Below the pieces are notes generated by a model, which did no database searches, was not told the origin of the DNA, and saw only the letters and a program-made list of their open reading frames with translations. A program made the translations under genes and the position numbers. 64,000 nt of DNA from Prosapia bicincta (Eukaryota > Arthropoda > Insecta > Hemiptera > Cercopidae): assembly GCA_036971475.1 (NCBI GenBank), contig JBAIZL010000003.1, forward strand, positions 87,263,042 through 87,327,041, in the 5' to 3' direction. This document shows, in pieces, positions 51,701 to 63,203 of the stretch; position 1 is the first letter of the stretch, and each line of letters opens with the position of its first letter.

Positions 51701-54700
51701 CACTCGCTATCATTCAGACTAAATATTGGAAGGAGACGGTAGAGAGTTTCATGGTACACTCTAGCTCTCGGTATCTTTCAGACTAAATATCGAAGGAGAC
51801 GGTATTAAATGTGAGGGTACACTCTAGCTCTCGCTATCATTCAGACGAAATATCGGAAGGAGACGGTAGAGAATGCGAGGTTTCACTCTAGCTCTCGGTA
51901 TCATTCAGAATAAATATCGGAAGGAGACGGTAGAGAATGCGAGTGTTCACTCTAGCTCCCGCTATCATTCAGACTAAATATCGGATTGAGACGGTAGAGA
52001 ATGCGAGGGTTCACTCTAGCTCTCGGTATCATTCAGACTAAATATCGGAAGGAGACGGTAGGGAATGCGTGGGTTCACTCTAGCTCTCGCTATCATTCAG
52101 ACTGAATATCGGAAGAAGACGGTAGAGAATACGAGCGTTCACGCTAGCTCTCGGTATCATTCAGTCTAAGTGGAAGGAGACGGTAGAGAATGCGAGGGTT
52201 CACTCTAGCTCTCGGTATCATTCAGACTAAATCTAAAGAGACGGTAGGGAATGCGAGGGTACGCTTTAGCTCTCGATATAATTCAGACTATAAATTGGAA
52301 GGAGACGGTAGTAAAAGCGAGGGTTCACTCTAGTTCTCGCTATCATTCAGACTAAATATTGGTAGGAGCCGGTAGAGAGTTCCATTGTACACTCTAGCTA
52401 TCGGTATCATTCAGACTTAATATCGGAAGGAGACGGTAGGGAATGCGAAGGTACACTCTAGCTCTCGCCATCATTCAGACTATATATTGGAAGGATACGG
52501 TAGAGAGTTCCATGGTACACTCTAGCTCTCGGTATCATTCAGACTAAATATCGGAAGGAGACGGTAGGGAATGCGAGGGTACACTCTAGTTCTCGCTATC
52601 TTTAAGACGAAATATCGGAAGGAGACGGTAGAGAATGCGAGGGTTCACTCTAGCACTCGCTATCATTCAGACTAAATATTGGAAGGAGACGGTAGAGAGT
52701 TTCATGGTACACTCTAGCTCTCGGTATCTTTCAGACTAAATATCGAAGGAGACGGTATTAAATGTGAGGGTACACTCTAGCTCTCGCTATCATTCAGTCG
52801 AAATATCGGAAGGAGACGGTAGAGAATGCGAGGTTTCACTATAGCTCTCGGTATCATTCAGAATAAATATCGGAAGGAGACGGTAGAGAATGCGAGGGTT
52901 CACTCTAGCTCTCGGTATCATTCAGAATAAATATCGGAAGGAGACGGTAGAGAATTCGAGTGTTCACTCTAGCTCCCGCTATCATTCAGACTAAATATCG
53001 GATTGAGACGGTAGAGAATGCGAGGGTTCACTCTAGCTCTCGGTATCATTCAGACTAAATATCGGAAGGAGACGGTAGGGAATGCGTGGGTTCACTCTAG
53101 CTCTCGCTATCATTCAGACTGAATATCGGAAGGAGACGGTAGAGAATACGAGCGTTCACTTTAGTTCTCGCTATCATTCAGACTAAATATTGGTAGGAGC
53201 CGGTAGAGAGTTCCATGGTACACTCTGTCTCTCGGTATCATTCAGACTAAATATCGGAAGGAGACGGTAGGGAATGCGAAGTTACACTCTTGCTCTCGCT
53301 ATTATTCAGACGAAATATCGGAAGGAGACGGTAGAGAATGCGATCGTTCACTCTAGCTCTCGGTATCATTCAGACTAAATATCGGAAGGAGACGGTAGAG
53401 AATGGGAGGGTTCACTCTAGATCTCGCTATCATTCAGACTAAATATTGGTAGGAGCCGGTGGAGAGTTCCATGGTACACTCTAGCTATCGGTATCATTCA
53501 GACTAAATATCGGAAGGAGACGGTAGGGAATGCGAAGGTACACTCTAGCTCTCGCCATCATTCAGACTAAATATTGGAAGGATACGGTAGAGAGTTCCAT
53601 GGTACACTCAAGCTCTCGGTATAATCATTCAGACTAAATATCGGAAGCAGACGATAGGGAATGCGAGGGTTCACTCTAGCTCTCGCTATCATTCAGACTA
53701 AATATTGGTAGGAGCCGGTAGAGAGTTCCATGGTACACTCTATCTCTCGGTATCATTCAGACTAAATATCGGAAGGAGACGGTAATGAATGCGAAGTTAC
53801 ACTCTAGCTCTCGCTATTATTCAGACGAAATATCGGAAGGAGACGGTAGAGAATGCGATCGTTCATTCTAGATCTCGGTATCATTCAGTCTAAATGGAAA
53901 GAGACGTTAGGGAATGCTAGGGTATACTCTAGCTCTCGCTATAATTGAGACTAAATATTGGGAGGAGTCGGTAGAGAATGCGAGGGTTTACTCTAGCTCT
54001 CGGTATCATTCAGACTAAATATCGGAAGGAGACGTTAGAGAATACGAAGGTACACTCTAGCTCTCGCTATCATTTAGACGAAATATCGGAAGGAGACGGT
54101 AGAGAATGCGATCGTTCACTCTAGATCTCGGTATCATTCATACGAAATAACGGAAGGAGACGGTAGAGAATGCGAGGTTTCACTCTAGCTCTCGGTATCA
54201 TTCAGAATAAATATCGGAAGGAGATGGTAGAGAATGCGAGGGTTAACTCTAGCTCTCGGTATCATTCAGACTAAATATCGGAAAGAGACGGTAGAGAATG
54301 CGAGGGTTCACTCTAGCTCTCGGTATCATTCAGACTAAATATCGGAAGGAGACGGTAGAGAATGCGAGGGTTCACTCTAGCTCTCGCTATCTTTCAGACT
54401 AAATATCGGATTGAGACGGTAGAGAATGCGAGGGTTCACTCTAGCTCTCGGTATCATTCAGACTAAATATCGGAAGGAGATGGTAGATAATGCGAGGGTT
54501 CACTCTAGCTCTCGCTATCATTCAGACTAAATATCGGAAGGAGACGGTAGTGAATGCGAGGGTTCACTCTAGCTCTCGCTATCATTCAGACTAAATATCG
54601 GAAAGAGACGGTAGAGAATGCGAAGGTTCACTCTAGCTCTCGGTATCATTCAGACTAAATATCGGAAGGAGACGGTAGAGAATGCGTGGGTTCACTCTAG

Positions 54701-56119
54701 CTCTCGCTATCATTCAGACTGAATATCGAAAGGAGACGGTAGAGAATACGAGCGTTCACGCTAGCTCTCGGTATCATTCAGTCTAAATGGAATGAGACGG
54801 TAGAGAATGTGAGGGTTCACTCTAGCTCTCGGTATCATTCAGACTAAATCTAAAGAGACGGTAGGGAATGCGTGGGTACGCTTTAGCTCTCGATATATAA
54901 CTCAGACTAAATATTGGAAGGAGACGGTAGAGAACGCGAGGGTTCACTCTAGTTCTCGCTATCATTCAGACTAAATATTGGTAGGAGCAGGTAGAGAGTT
55001 CCATGGTACACTCTAGCTCTCGGTATCATTCAGACTAAATATCGGAAGGAGACGGTAGGGAATGCGAAGGTACACTCTAGCTCTCGGTATCATTCAGATT
55101 AAATATCGGAAGAAGACGGTAGAGAATGCGAGGGTTCACTTTAGCTCCCGCTTTAATTCAGACTAAATATCGGAAGGAGACGGTAGAGAATACGAGCGTT
55201 CACGCTAGCTCTCGGTATCATTCAGTCTAAATGGAAGGAGACGGTAGAGAATCCGAGGTTTCACTATAGCTCCCGCTATCATTCAGACTAAATATCGGAA
55301 GGAGGCGGTAGAGAATGCGAGGGTTCACTCTAGCTCTCGGTATCATTCAGACTAAATGGAAGGAGACGGTAGAAAATGCGAGGAAACTCTAGCTATCGGT
55401 ATCATTCAGACTAAATATCGGAAGGAGACGTTAGAGAATGCAAAGGTACACTCTAGCTCTCGCTATCTTTCAGACGAAATATCGGAAGGAGACGGTAGAG
55501 AATGCGAGAGTTCACTCTAGCTCCCGGTATCATTCAGACTAAATATCGGAAGGAGACGGTAGAGAATGCGAGGGTTCACTCTAGCTCTCGGTATGATTCA
55601 GACTAAATATCGGAAGGAGACGGTAGAGAATGTGAGGTTTCACTCTAGCTCTCGCTATCATTCAGACGAAATATCGGAAGGAGACGGTAGAGAATGCGAG
55701 GGTTGACTCTAGCTCTCGCTATCATTCAGACTAAATATCGGAAGGAGACGGTAGAGAATGCGAGGACTCACTCTAGCTCTCGGTATCATTCAGACTAAAT
55801 ATCGTAAGGAGGCGATAGAGAATGCGAGGTTTCACTATAGCTCCCGCTATCATTCAGACTAAATATCGGAAGGAGGGGGTAGAGAATGCGAGGGTTCACT
55901 CTAGCTCTCGGTATCATTCAGACTAAATATCCGAAGGAGACGGTAGAGAATGCGAGGGTTCACTCTAGCTCTTGGTATCATTCAGACTAAATATCGGAAG
56001 GAGACGGTAGATAATGCGAGGGTACACTCTAGCTCTCGGTATATTTCAGACTAAATGGAATGAGACGTTAGAGAATGCGATTGTACACTCTAGCTTTCGG
56101 TATAATTCAGAGTAAATAG
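48771..56119. repeat. 64-bp satellite array III
   Basis: About 115 monomers. It starts like array II. About 192 bp extra (three units with the TAAATTTCGG variant, near 49070-49262) then raise the offset from 9117 to 9309. A 1273-bp segment of array II is absent near 49720, so the AGACTTAATATCAG anchor lies at 49741 compared with 41705 in array II (offset 8036). After about 52910 it departs from array II and follows the subtype order of array I. Near 55750-55870 it has two extra units, including GAGGACTCACTC and ATCGTAAGGAGGCG variants, compared with the ends of arrays I and II. Confidence 0.95.
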
Positions 56120-56239
56120 CGGAAGGAAGTGATACAAAGTCATAAGGTCCACTCTATCCAACGGAATAATTCTGCGAAGACAGTTGAAGGAAATGCTGCA
56201 GTATGAGAGAGCCCACTTCAGCCCTTGATACCATCTTCT
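56120..56239. repeat. Decayed 64-bp monomers at right edge of array III
   Basis: Same two degenerate units as 37303-37422, at offset 18817, with one change noticed (TGCAGTATGAG instead of TGCAATATGAG). Retention of the same decay pattern in three places shows that decay preceded amplification of the superunit. Confidence 0.75.
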
Positions 56240-58075
56240 TAAACTATGTGACTTAAAATTATTATTTTTAAACTTAATAAATTATTTTAAATAAAAGACT
56301 GGAATTGTAAGGTATAGTTTGTAGTAGCAGCACTCACTAATGATGATGACTGTACTACAAACCATCATTGATAAATCCTCATTTATCAATATCAACACAT
56401 TTTATTATTTGCATTTCTCGAAACAGGGGACTGGTTTTTGTTTGTTATAACATATAATAAATATCTTTATTTATATTGTACATAATTTACTTTCATGGTT
56501 ACTATTTATTTCATAGGAGGCTAGTATTTTTGCATTCTCTGCATGTATTTTATTTCCGATAATAAAATATTTCTACAGTGTAAGAGTTGCAGTCAAAAGT
56601 CTCTATAGAGCAACACATTTCTTGCAACTAATAATTTCACACAAAAGTAGACTACAAAAGAAAGACTAATTATTGATTTTGTCTCCATTTTCAGCATGAA
56701 AGTGGAATATAACTCTCCAACATTTATCAAAATACACTTCTTAGGAACACTATACACGCAATGCAGGAGGTTTTTCTTATTTAAATTTATTTTCTAAACA
56801 GTAATATATTCTTAAACAAGAACTTATAAGAATAATATTCCAAGCTTTACATCTATTTAATATTATTGGCATCGTGAAGAGCCTCTTCGCTAGTTAATAG
56901 TTTAAGCCATGAAAATTAGTATTCAGAGAGTTAGTTAGAGGGTTTTGATAACGCTAATAATATTAAATTGATAAAACGACTCCAACCATTATTTTTATAA
57001 ATATTCTTGTTTCGAATTGTATTAACAAAGACATTTTGAATTATAAAATCCACATGTAGTCTATTCATACAAAATATCTATTACAGAAAACACAAGCTTT
57101 ACGGGGAAAACACGGATCACGCTCATTGCAAAGGAATTATATTGCTATTCACGTGGCGTGATGAACGTATCGGATCTGTACGCTTTTATTGGAAGCCCGC
57201 TTGTGTGTATCTAATCCGTTTAGCTTTGTAGCGACCCGCTTGTCGCTTAAAAGGACACAAAGAGTACGTTTTGGGCGAGGAACAAAAGTAACGCGGGATT
57301 CTCACAGAGTACAGTTTGTCGCAAAACCCTGTTAATGCTTCGTTAGTAGGTAAAAAGAAAAGAGAAATACGGAGAAATTCCATGGATCTTGTCACAGAGT
57401 TACATTCCTAACACCTCACAACTTGATATGTCATTAATTGCACACACCTACGTCATACAATATCGATGTCGCACTATTGTTCTTATAATGAACACATTTC
57501 CCGTAGCGAAGGGATTAATCCAAGTCTAGAGACAGAATCGCGCATTAATTACACGCTTTCGGCGGGTGCTTATTGTCTAATGCGGGCAACTTATATTGCT
57601 ACAGATAGACGTACACAATATAGCTGTACGTTATTACAGACAAGTGGCGACACTGGGGAAACTTTCATTAAACGTCAAGTTGAAGTGTGATGACCTTGAC
57701 AATCTCATGTAATATTATAATGTTGTAATCGAGTTCATTATATTATTTGAATCTCTTTTTAAATATTATAACTATATTGTAACTATATAAATATTAGCTG
57801 GTGAATAACAAACCATGATTTAACATTTATTTTTATATCTTGAATTTCAGTTAAATATTATAAGTAGATTATCTAATGCATATTATTATATTGTTCATCT
57901 GTTTCAACAATATTACAGCTTGATTAGCTCATTGAATATTAAACCATCATTTTCCCAATTATTTTTACATGTTTTCCAGGTGAATATTATAACTTGATTA
58001 GCTAATTAATAATATTAACTAGATTATCTGCTTCAATATTGTAACCCGATTTGCGTATCTAATATTAGGGAATGG
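56240..58075. other. Non-satellite spacer, copy 3, truncated
   Basis: Matches spacer 1 at offset 18817 up to about 57670, with around ten differences in about 1.5 kb. These include a 6-bp in-frame deletion near 57679 that shortens the plus-strand frame (57466-57690) from 76 to 74 codons. From about 57690 to 58075 divergence jumps to roughly 22 differences in 385 bp, including small indels. At 58075, after GGGAATGG, it departs completely; spacers 1 and 2 continue for about 390 bp more. Hairpins are kept at 56317-56390 and the minus-strand frame at 57186-57395. Confidence 0.88.
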
Positions 58076-58220
58076 AATTTTGTCTCAGGACGATTACTTT
58101 CTTTGAAGAAGTTTTTTAAAAAAATCTTTTACCTCGTATAATTGCTAATGCAATTGTTTAAAATTAGAAAACGAGTATTTTAACGGGTCAAGAATAATCA
58201 ACTTATTAGAAAGCCGTCTC
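58076..58220. other. Single-copy junction between satellite families
   Basis: AT-rich sequence seen nowhere else in the window, joining truncated spacer 3 to the 226-bp array. It includes runs of T and A (about 58110-58125) and a small perfect hairpin, AATTGC (58140-58145) with GCAATT (58150-58155). I recognise no gene or mobile-element end. Similarity to the 226-bp unit begins at TTATATGGGTG (58221). Confidence 0.7.
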
Positions 58221-58422
58221 TTATATGGGTGTTGTTGTTATATAGTGGTCCGTTATAAACGGGTTATACTGCACTTTTACAGCTCGTTATATCAGTAGCA
58301 TTGTTATTGCGAAATACATTATATATAGTGTCTTTAAATCCATTCTAACCCGCAGTAAACCATGAATAGGAATAATATAATTACAAATGGATTCGTTATA
58401 TGGGTGTTGTTGTTATATTCGG

Positions 58423-58439
58423 GTCCGTTATAAACGGGT
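58423..58439 (+). other. CENP-B-box-like element (one per 226-bp unit)
   Basis: GTCCGTTATAAACGGGT lies 23 bp after each unit start; these coordinates are the first full-length unit. Compared with the mammalian CENP-B box (YTTCGTTGGAARCGGGA, essential positions NTTCGNNNNANNCGGGN), it matches eight of the nine essential bases, with C for the second T. It contains a perfect dyad CCGTT-ATA-AACGG. Other 51-bp elements carry weaker versions (TATTGTTATAAACGGGT, seven of nine). Binding by a CENP-B or pogo-type protein is inference; chance resemblance is possible. Confidence 0.4.
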
Positions 58440-60134
58440 TATACTGCACGTTTCCATCTCGTTTTATCCATGGTATTGTTATATACGGGTTATACTGCAC
58501 GTTTACAGCTCGTTATATCAGGAGCATTGTTATTGCGAAATACATTATATATAGTGTCTTTAAATCCATTCTAACCCGCAGTAAACCATGAATAGGAATA
58601 ATATAATTACAAATGGATTCGTTATATGGGTGTTGTTGTTATATAGTGGTCCGTTATAAACGGGTTATACTGCACGTTTCCATCTCGTTTTATCCATGGT
58701 ATTGTTATATACGGGTTATACTGCACGTTTACAGCTCGTTATATCAGTAGCATTGTTATTGCGAAATACATTATATATAGTGTCTTTAAATCCATTCTAA
58801 CCCGCAGTAAACCATGAATAGGAATAATATAATTACAAATGGATTCGTTATATGGGTGTTGTTGTTATATTCGGGTCCGTTATAAACGGGTTATACTGCA
58901 CGTTTCCATCTCGTTTTATCCATGGTATTGTTATATACGGGTTATACTGCACGTTTACAGCTCGTTATATCAGTAGCATTGTTATTGCGAAATACATTAT
59001 ATATAGTGTCTTTAAATCCATTCTAACCCGCAGTAAACCATGAATAGGAATAATATAATTACAAATGGATTCGTTATATGGGTGTTGTTGTTATATTCGG
59101 GTCCGTTATAAACGGGTTATACTGCACGTTTCCATCTCGTTTTATCCATGGTATTGTTATATACGGGTTATACTGCACGTTTACAGCTCGTTATATCAGT
59201 AGCATTGTTATTGCGAAATACATTATATATAGTGTCTTTAAATCCATTCTAACCCGCAGTAAACCATGAATAGGAATAATATAATTACAAATGGATTCGT
59301 TATATGGGTGTTGTTGTTATATTCGGGTCCGTTATAAACGGGTTATACTGCACGTTTCCATCTCGTTATATCCATGGTATTGTTATAAACGGGTTATACT
59401 GCACGTTTACATCTCGTTTTATCCATGGTATTGTTATATACGGGTTATACTGCACGTTTACAGCTCGTTATATCAGTAGCATTGTTATTGCGAAATACAT
59501 TATATATAGTGTCTTTAAATCCATTCTAACCTTTAGTAAACCATGAATAGGAATAATATAATTACAAATGGATTCGTTATATGGGTGTTGTTGTTATATT
59601 CGGGTCCGTTATAAACGGGTTATACTGCACGTTTCCATCTCGTTATATCCATGGTATTGTTATAAACGGGTTATACTGCATGTTTCCATCTCGTTTTATC
59701 CATGGTATTGTTATATACGGGTTATACTGCACGTTTACAGCTCGTTATATCAGTAGCATTGTTATTGCGAAATACATTATATATAGTGTCTTTAAATCAA
59801 TTCTAACCCGCAGTAAACCATGAATAGGAATAATATAATTACAAATGGATTCGTTATATGGGTGTTGTTGTTATATTCGGGTCCGTTATAAACGGGTTAT
59901 ACTGCACGTTTCCATCTCGTTATATCCATGGTATTGTTATAAACGGGTTATACTGCATGTTTCCATCTCGTTTTATCCATGGTATTGTTATATACGGGTT
60001 ATACTGCACGTTTACAGCTCGTTATATCAGTAGCATTGTTATTGCGAAATACATTATATATAGTGTCTTTAAATCCATTCTAACCCGCAGTAAACCATGA
60101 ATAGGAATAATATAATTACAAATGGGTTCGTTAT

Positions 60135-61038
60135 ATGGGTGTTGTTGTTATATTCGGGTCCGTTATAAACGGGTTATACTGCACGTTTCTATCTCGTTAT
60201 ATCCATGGTATTGTTATAAACGTGTTATACTGCACGTTTATAGCTCGTTATATCAGTAGCATTGATATAGCGAATTACATTATATATAGTGTCTTTAAAT
60301 CCATTCTAACCCTTAGTAAACCATGAATAGGAATAATATAATTACAAATGGATTCGTTATATGGGTGTTGTTGTTATATAGTGGTCCGTTATAAACGGGT
60401 TATACTGCACGTTTCCATCTCGTTTTATCCATGGTATTGTTATATACGGGCTATACTGCACGTTTACTGCTCGTTATATCAGTAGCATTGTTATTGCGAA
60501 ATACATTATATATAGTGTCTTTAAATCCATTCTAACCCGCAGTAAACCATGAATAGGAATAATATAATTACAAATGGATTCGTTATATCGGTGTTGTTGT
60601 TATATTCGGGTCCGTTATAAACGGGTTATACTGCACGTTTCTATCTCGTTATATCCATGGTATTGTTATAAACGTGTTATACTGCACGTTTATAGCTCGT
60701 TATATCAGTAGCATTGATATAGCGAATTACATTATATATAGTGTCTTTAAATCCATTCTAACCCTTAGTAAACCATGAATAGGAATAATATAATTACAAA
60801 TGGATTCGTTATATGGGTGTTGTTGTTATATAGTGGTCCGTTATAAACGGGTTATACTGCACGTTTCCATCTCGTTTTATCCATGGTATTGTTATATACG
60901 GGCTATACTGCACGTTTACTGCTCGTTATATCAGTAGCATTGTTATTGCGAAATACATTATATATAGTGTCTTTAAATCCATTCTAACCCGCAGTAAACC
61001 ATGAATAGGAATAATATAATTACAAATGGATTCGTTAT
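60135..61038. repeat. 452-bp dimer duplicated in tandem
   Basis: Units at 60135 and 60361 form a pair that is repeated by units at 60587 and 60813. The first of each pair carries TTTCTATCTCG, AACGTGTTATAC, TTTATAGCTCG, GATATAGCGAATTAC and CCCTTAGTAAACC. The second carries TATATAGTGGTCCG and ACGGGCTATACTGC. Apart from the first bases (ATGGGTG compared with ATCGGTG) I see no difference, so this is a recent two-unit duplication. Confidence 0.85.
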
Positions 61039-61767
61039 ATCGGTGTTGTTGTTATATAGTGGTCCGTTATAAACGGGTTATACTGCACGTTTCCATCTCG
61101 TTTTATCCATGGTATTGTTATATACGGGTTATACTGCACGTTTACAGCTCGTTATATCAGTAGCATTGTTATTGCGAAATACATTATATATAGTGTCTTT
61201 AAATCCATTCTAACCCGCAGTAAACCATGAATAGGAATAATATAATTACAAATGGATTCGTTATATGGGTGTTGTTGTTATATTCGGGTCCGTTATAAAC
61301 GGGTTATACTGCACGTTTCCATCTCGTTTTATCCATGGTATTGTTATATACGGGTTATACTGCACGTTTACAGCTCGTTATATCAGTAGCATTGTTATTG
61401 CGAAATACATTATATATAGTGTCTTTAAATCAATTCTAACCCGCAGTAAACCATGAATAGGAATAATATAATTACAAATGGATTCGTTATATGGGTGTTG
61501 TTGTTATATTCGGGTCCGTTATAAACGGGTTATACTGCACGTTTCCATCTCGTTTTATCCATGGTATTGTTATATACGGGTTATACTGCACGTTTCCATC
61601 TCGTTTTATCCATGGTATTGTTATATACGGGTTATACTGCACGTTTACAGTTCGTTATATCAGTAGCATTGTTATTGCGAAATACATTATATATAGTGTC
61701 TTTAAATCCATTCTAACCCGCAGTAAACTATGAATAGGAATAATATAATTACAAATGGATTCGTTAT

Positions 61768-62197
61768 ATGGGTGTTGTTGTTATATTCGGGTCCGTTATA
61801 AACGGGTTATACTGCACATTTCCATCTCGTTTTATCCATGGTATTGTTATAAACGTGTTATACTGCACGTTTCCGACTCGTTTTATCCATGGTATTGTTA
61901 TAAACGTGTTATACTGCACGTTTCCGACTCGTTTTATCCATGGTATTGTTATAAACGGGTTATACTGCACATTTCCATCTCGTTTTATCCATGGTATTGT
62001 TATAAACGTGTTATACTGCACGTTTCCGACTCGTTTTATCCATGGTATTGTTATATACAGATTATACTGCACGTTTACAGCTCGTTATATCAGTAGCATT
62101 GTTATTGCGAAATACATTATATATAGTGTCTTTAAATCCATTCTAACCCGCAGTAAACCATGAATAGGAATAATATAATTACAATTGGATTCGTTAT
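61768..62197. repeat. Expanded 430-bp unit with extra 51-bp elements
   Basis: This unit has four more 51-bp elements than the 226-bp form. After the first CGGGTTATACTGCACATTTCC element come variants with CGTGTTATACTGCACG and TTTCCGACTCG. The order is A-B-B-A-B before the terminal TTTACAGCTCG element, so the expansion itself is patterned. The added length is a multiple of 17 codons, which explains the 131-codon frame here (61768-62163) and a 102-codon frame on the other strand (61764-62072). Confidence 0.9.
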
Positions 62198-62875
62198 ATG
62201 GGTGTTGTTGTTATATTCGGGTCCGTTATAAACGGGTTATACTGCATGTTTCCATCTCGTTTTATCCATGGTATTGTTATATACGGGTTATACTGCACGT
62301 TTACAGCTCGTTATATCAGTAGCATTGTTATTGCGAAATACATTATATATAGTGTCTTTAAATCCATTCTAACCCGCAGTAAACCATGAATAGGAATAAT
62401 ATAATTACAAATGGATTCGTTATATGGGTGTTGTTGTTATATTCGGGTCCGTTATAAACGGGTTATACTGCACGTTTCCATCTCGTTTTATCCATGGTAT
62501 TGTTATATACGGGTTATACTGCATGTTTACAGCTCGTTATATCAGTAGCATTGTTATTGCGAAATACATTATATATAGTGTCTTTAAATCCATTCTAACC
62601 CGCAGTAAACCATGAATAGGAATAATATAATTACAAATGGATTCGTTATATGGGTGTTGTTGTTATATTCGGGTCCGTTATAAACGGGTTATACTGCACG
62701 TTTCTATCTCGTTATATCCATGGTATTGTTATAAACGTATTATACTGCACGTTTACAGCTCGTTATATCAGTAGCATTGTTATTGCGAAATACATTATAT
62801 ATAGTGTCTTTAAATCCATTCTAACCCGCAGTAAACCATGAATAGGAATAATATAATTACAAATGGATTCGTTAT

Positions 62876-63203
62876 ATGGGTGTTGTTGTTATATTCGGGT
62901 CCGTTATAAACGGGTTATACTGCACGTTTCCATCTCGTTATATCCATGGTATTGTTATAAACGGGTTATACTGCACGTTTACATCTCATTTTATCCATGG
63001 TTTTGTTATATACGGGTTATACTGCACGTTTCCATCTCGTTTTATCCGTGGTATTGTTATATACGGGTTATACTGCACGTTTACAGCTCGTTATATCAGT
63101 AGCATTGTTATTGCGAAATACATTATATATAGTGTCTTTAAATCCATTCTAACCCGCAGTAAACCATGAATATTAATAATATAATTACAAATGGATTCGT
63201 TAT
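62876..63203. repeat. Expanded 328-bp unit
   Basis: Two 51-bp elements more than the basic 226-bp unit. Private variants TTTACATCTCATTTTATCC and CATGGTTTTGTTATATACGG are in the middle elements, so these arose within this unit and have not spread to its neighbours. Confidence 0.85.

Noticed and set aside
58400..58625. Common origin of the two satellites through a shared TCCATGGTA.
   Set aside because: Nine bases shared between the GTTCCATGGTACAC subtype and the 51-bp element, with no similarity on either side, is best explained by chance.
61764..62072. 102-codon minus-strand frame.
   Set aside because: It lies over the expanded 51-bp elements of one 430-bp unit and exists only because 51 is a multiple of three.
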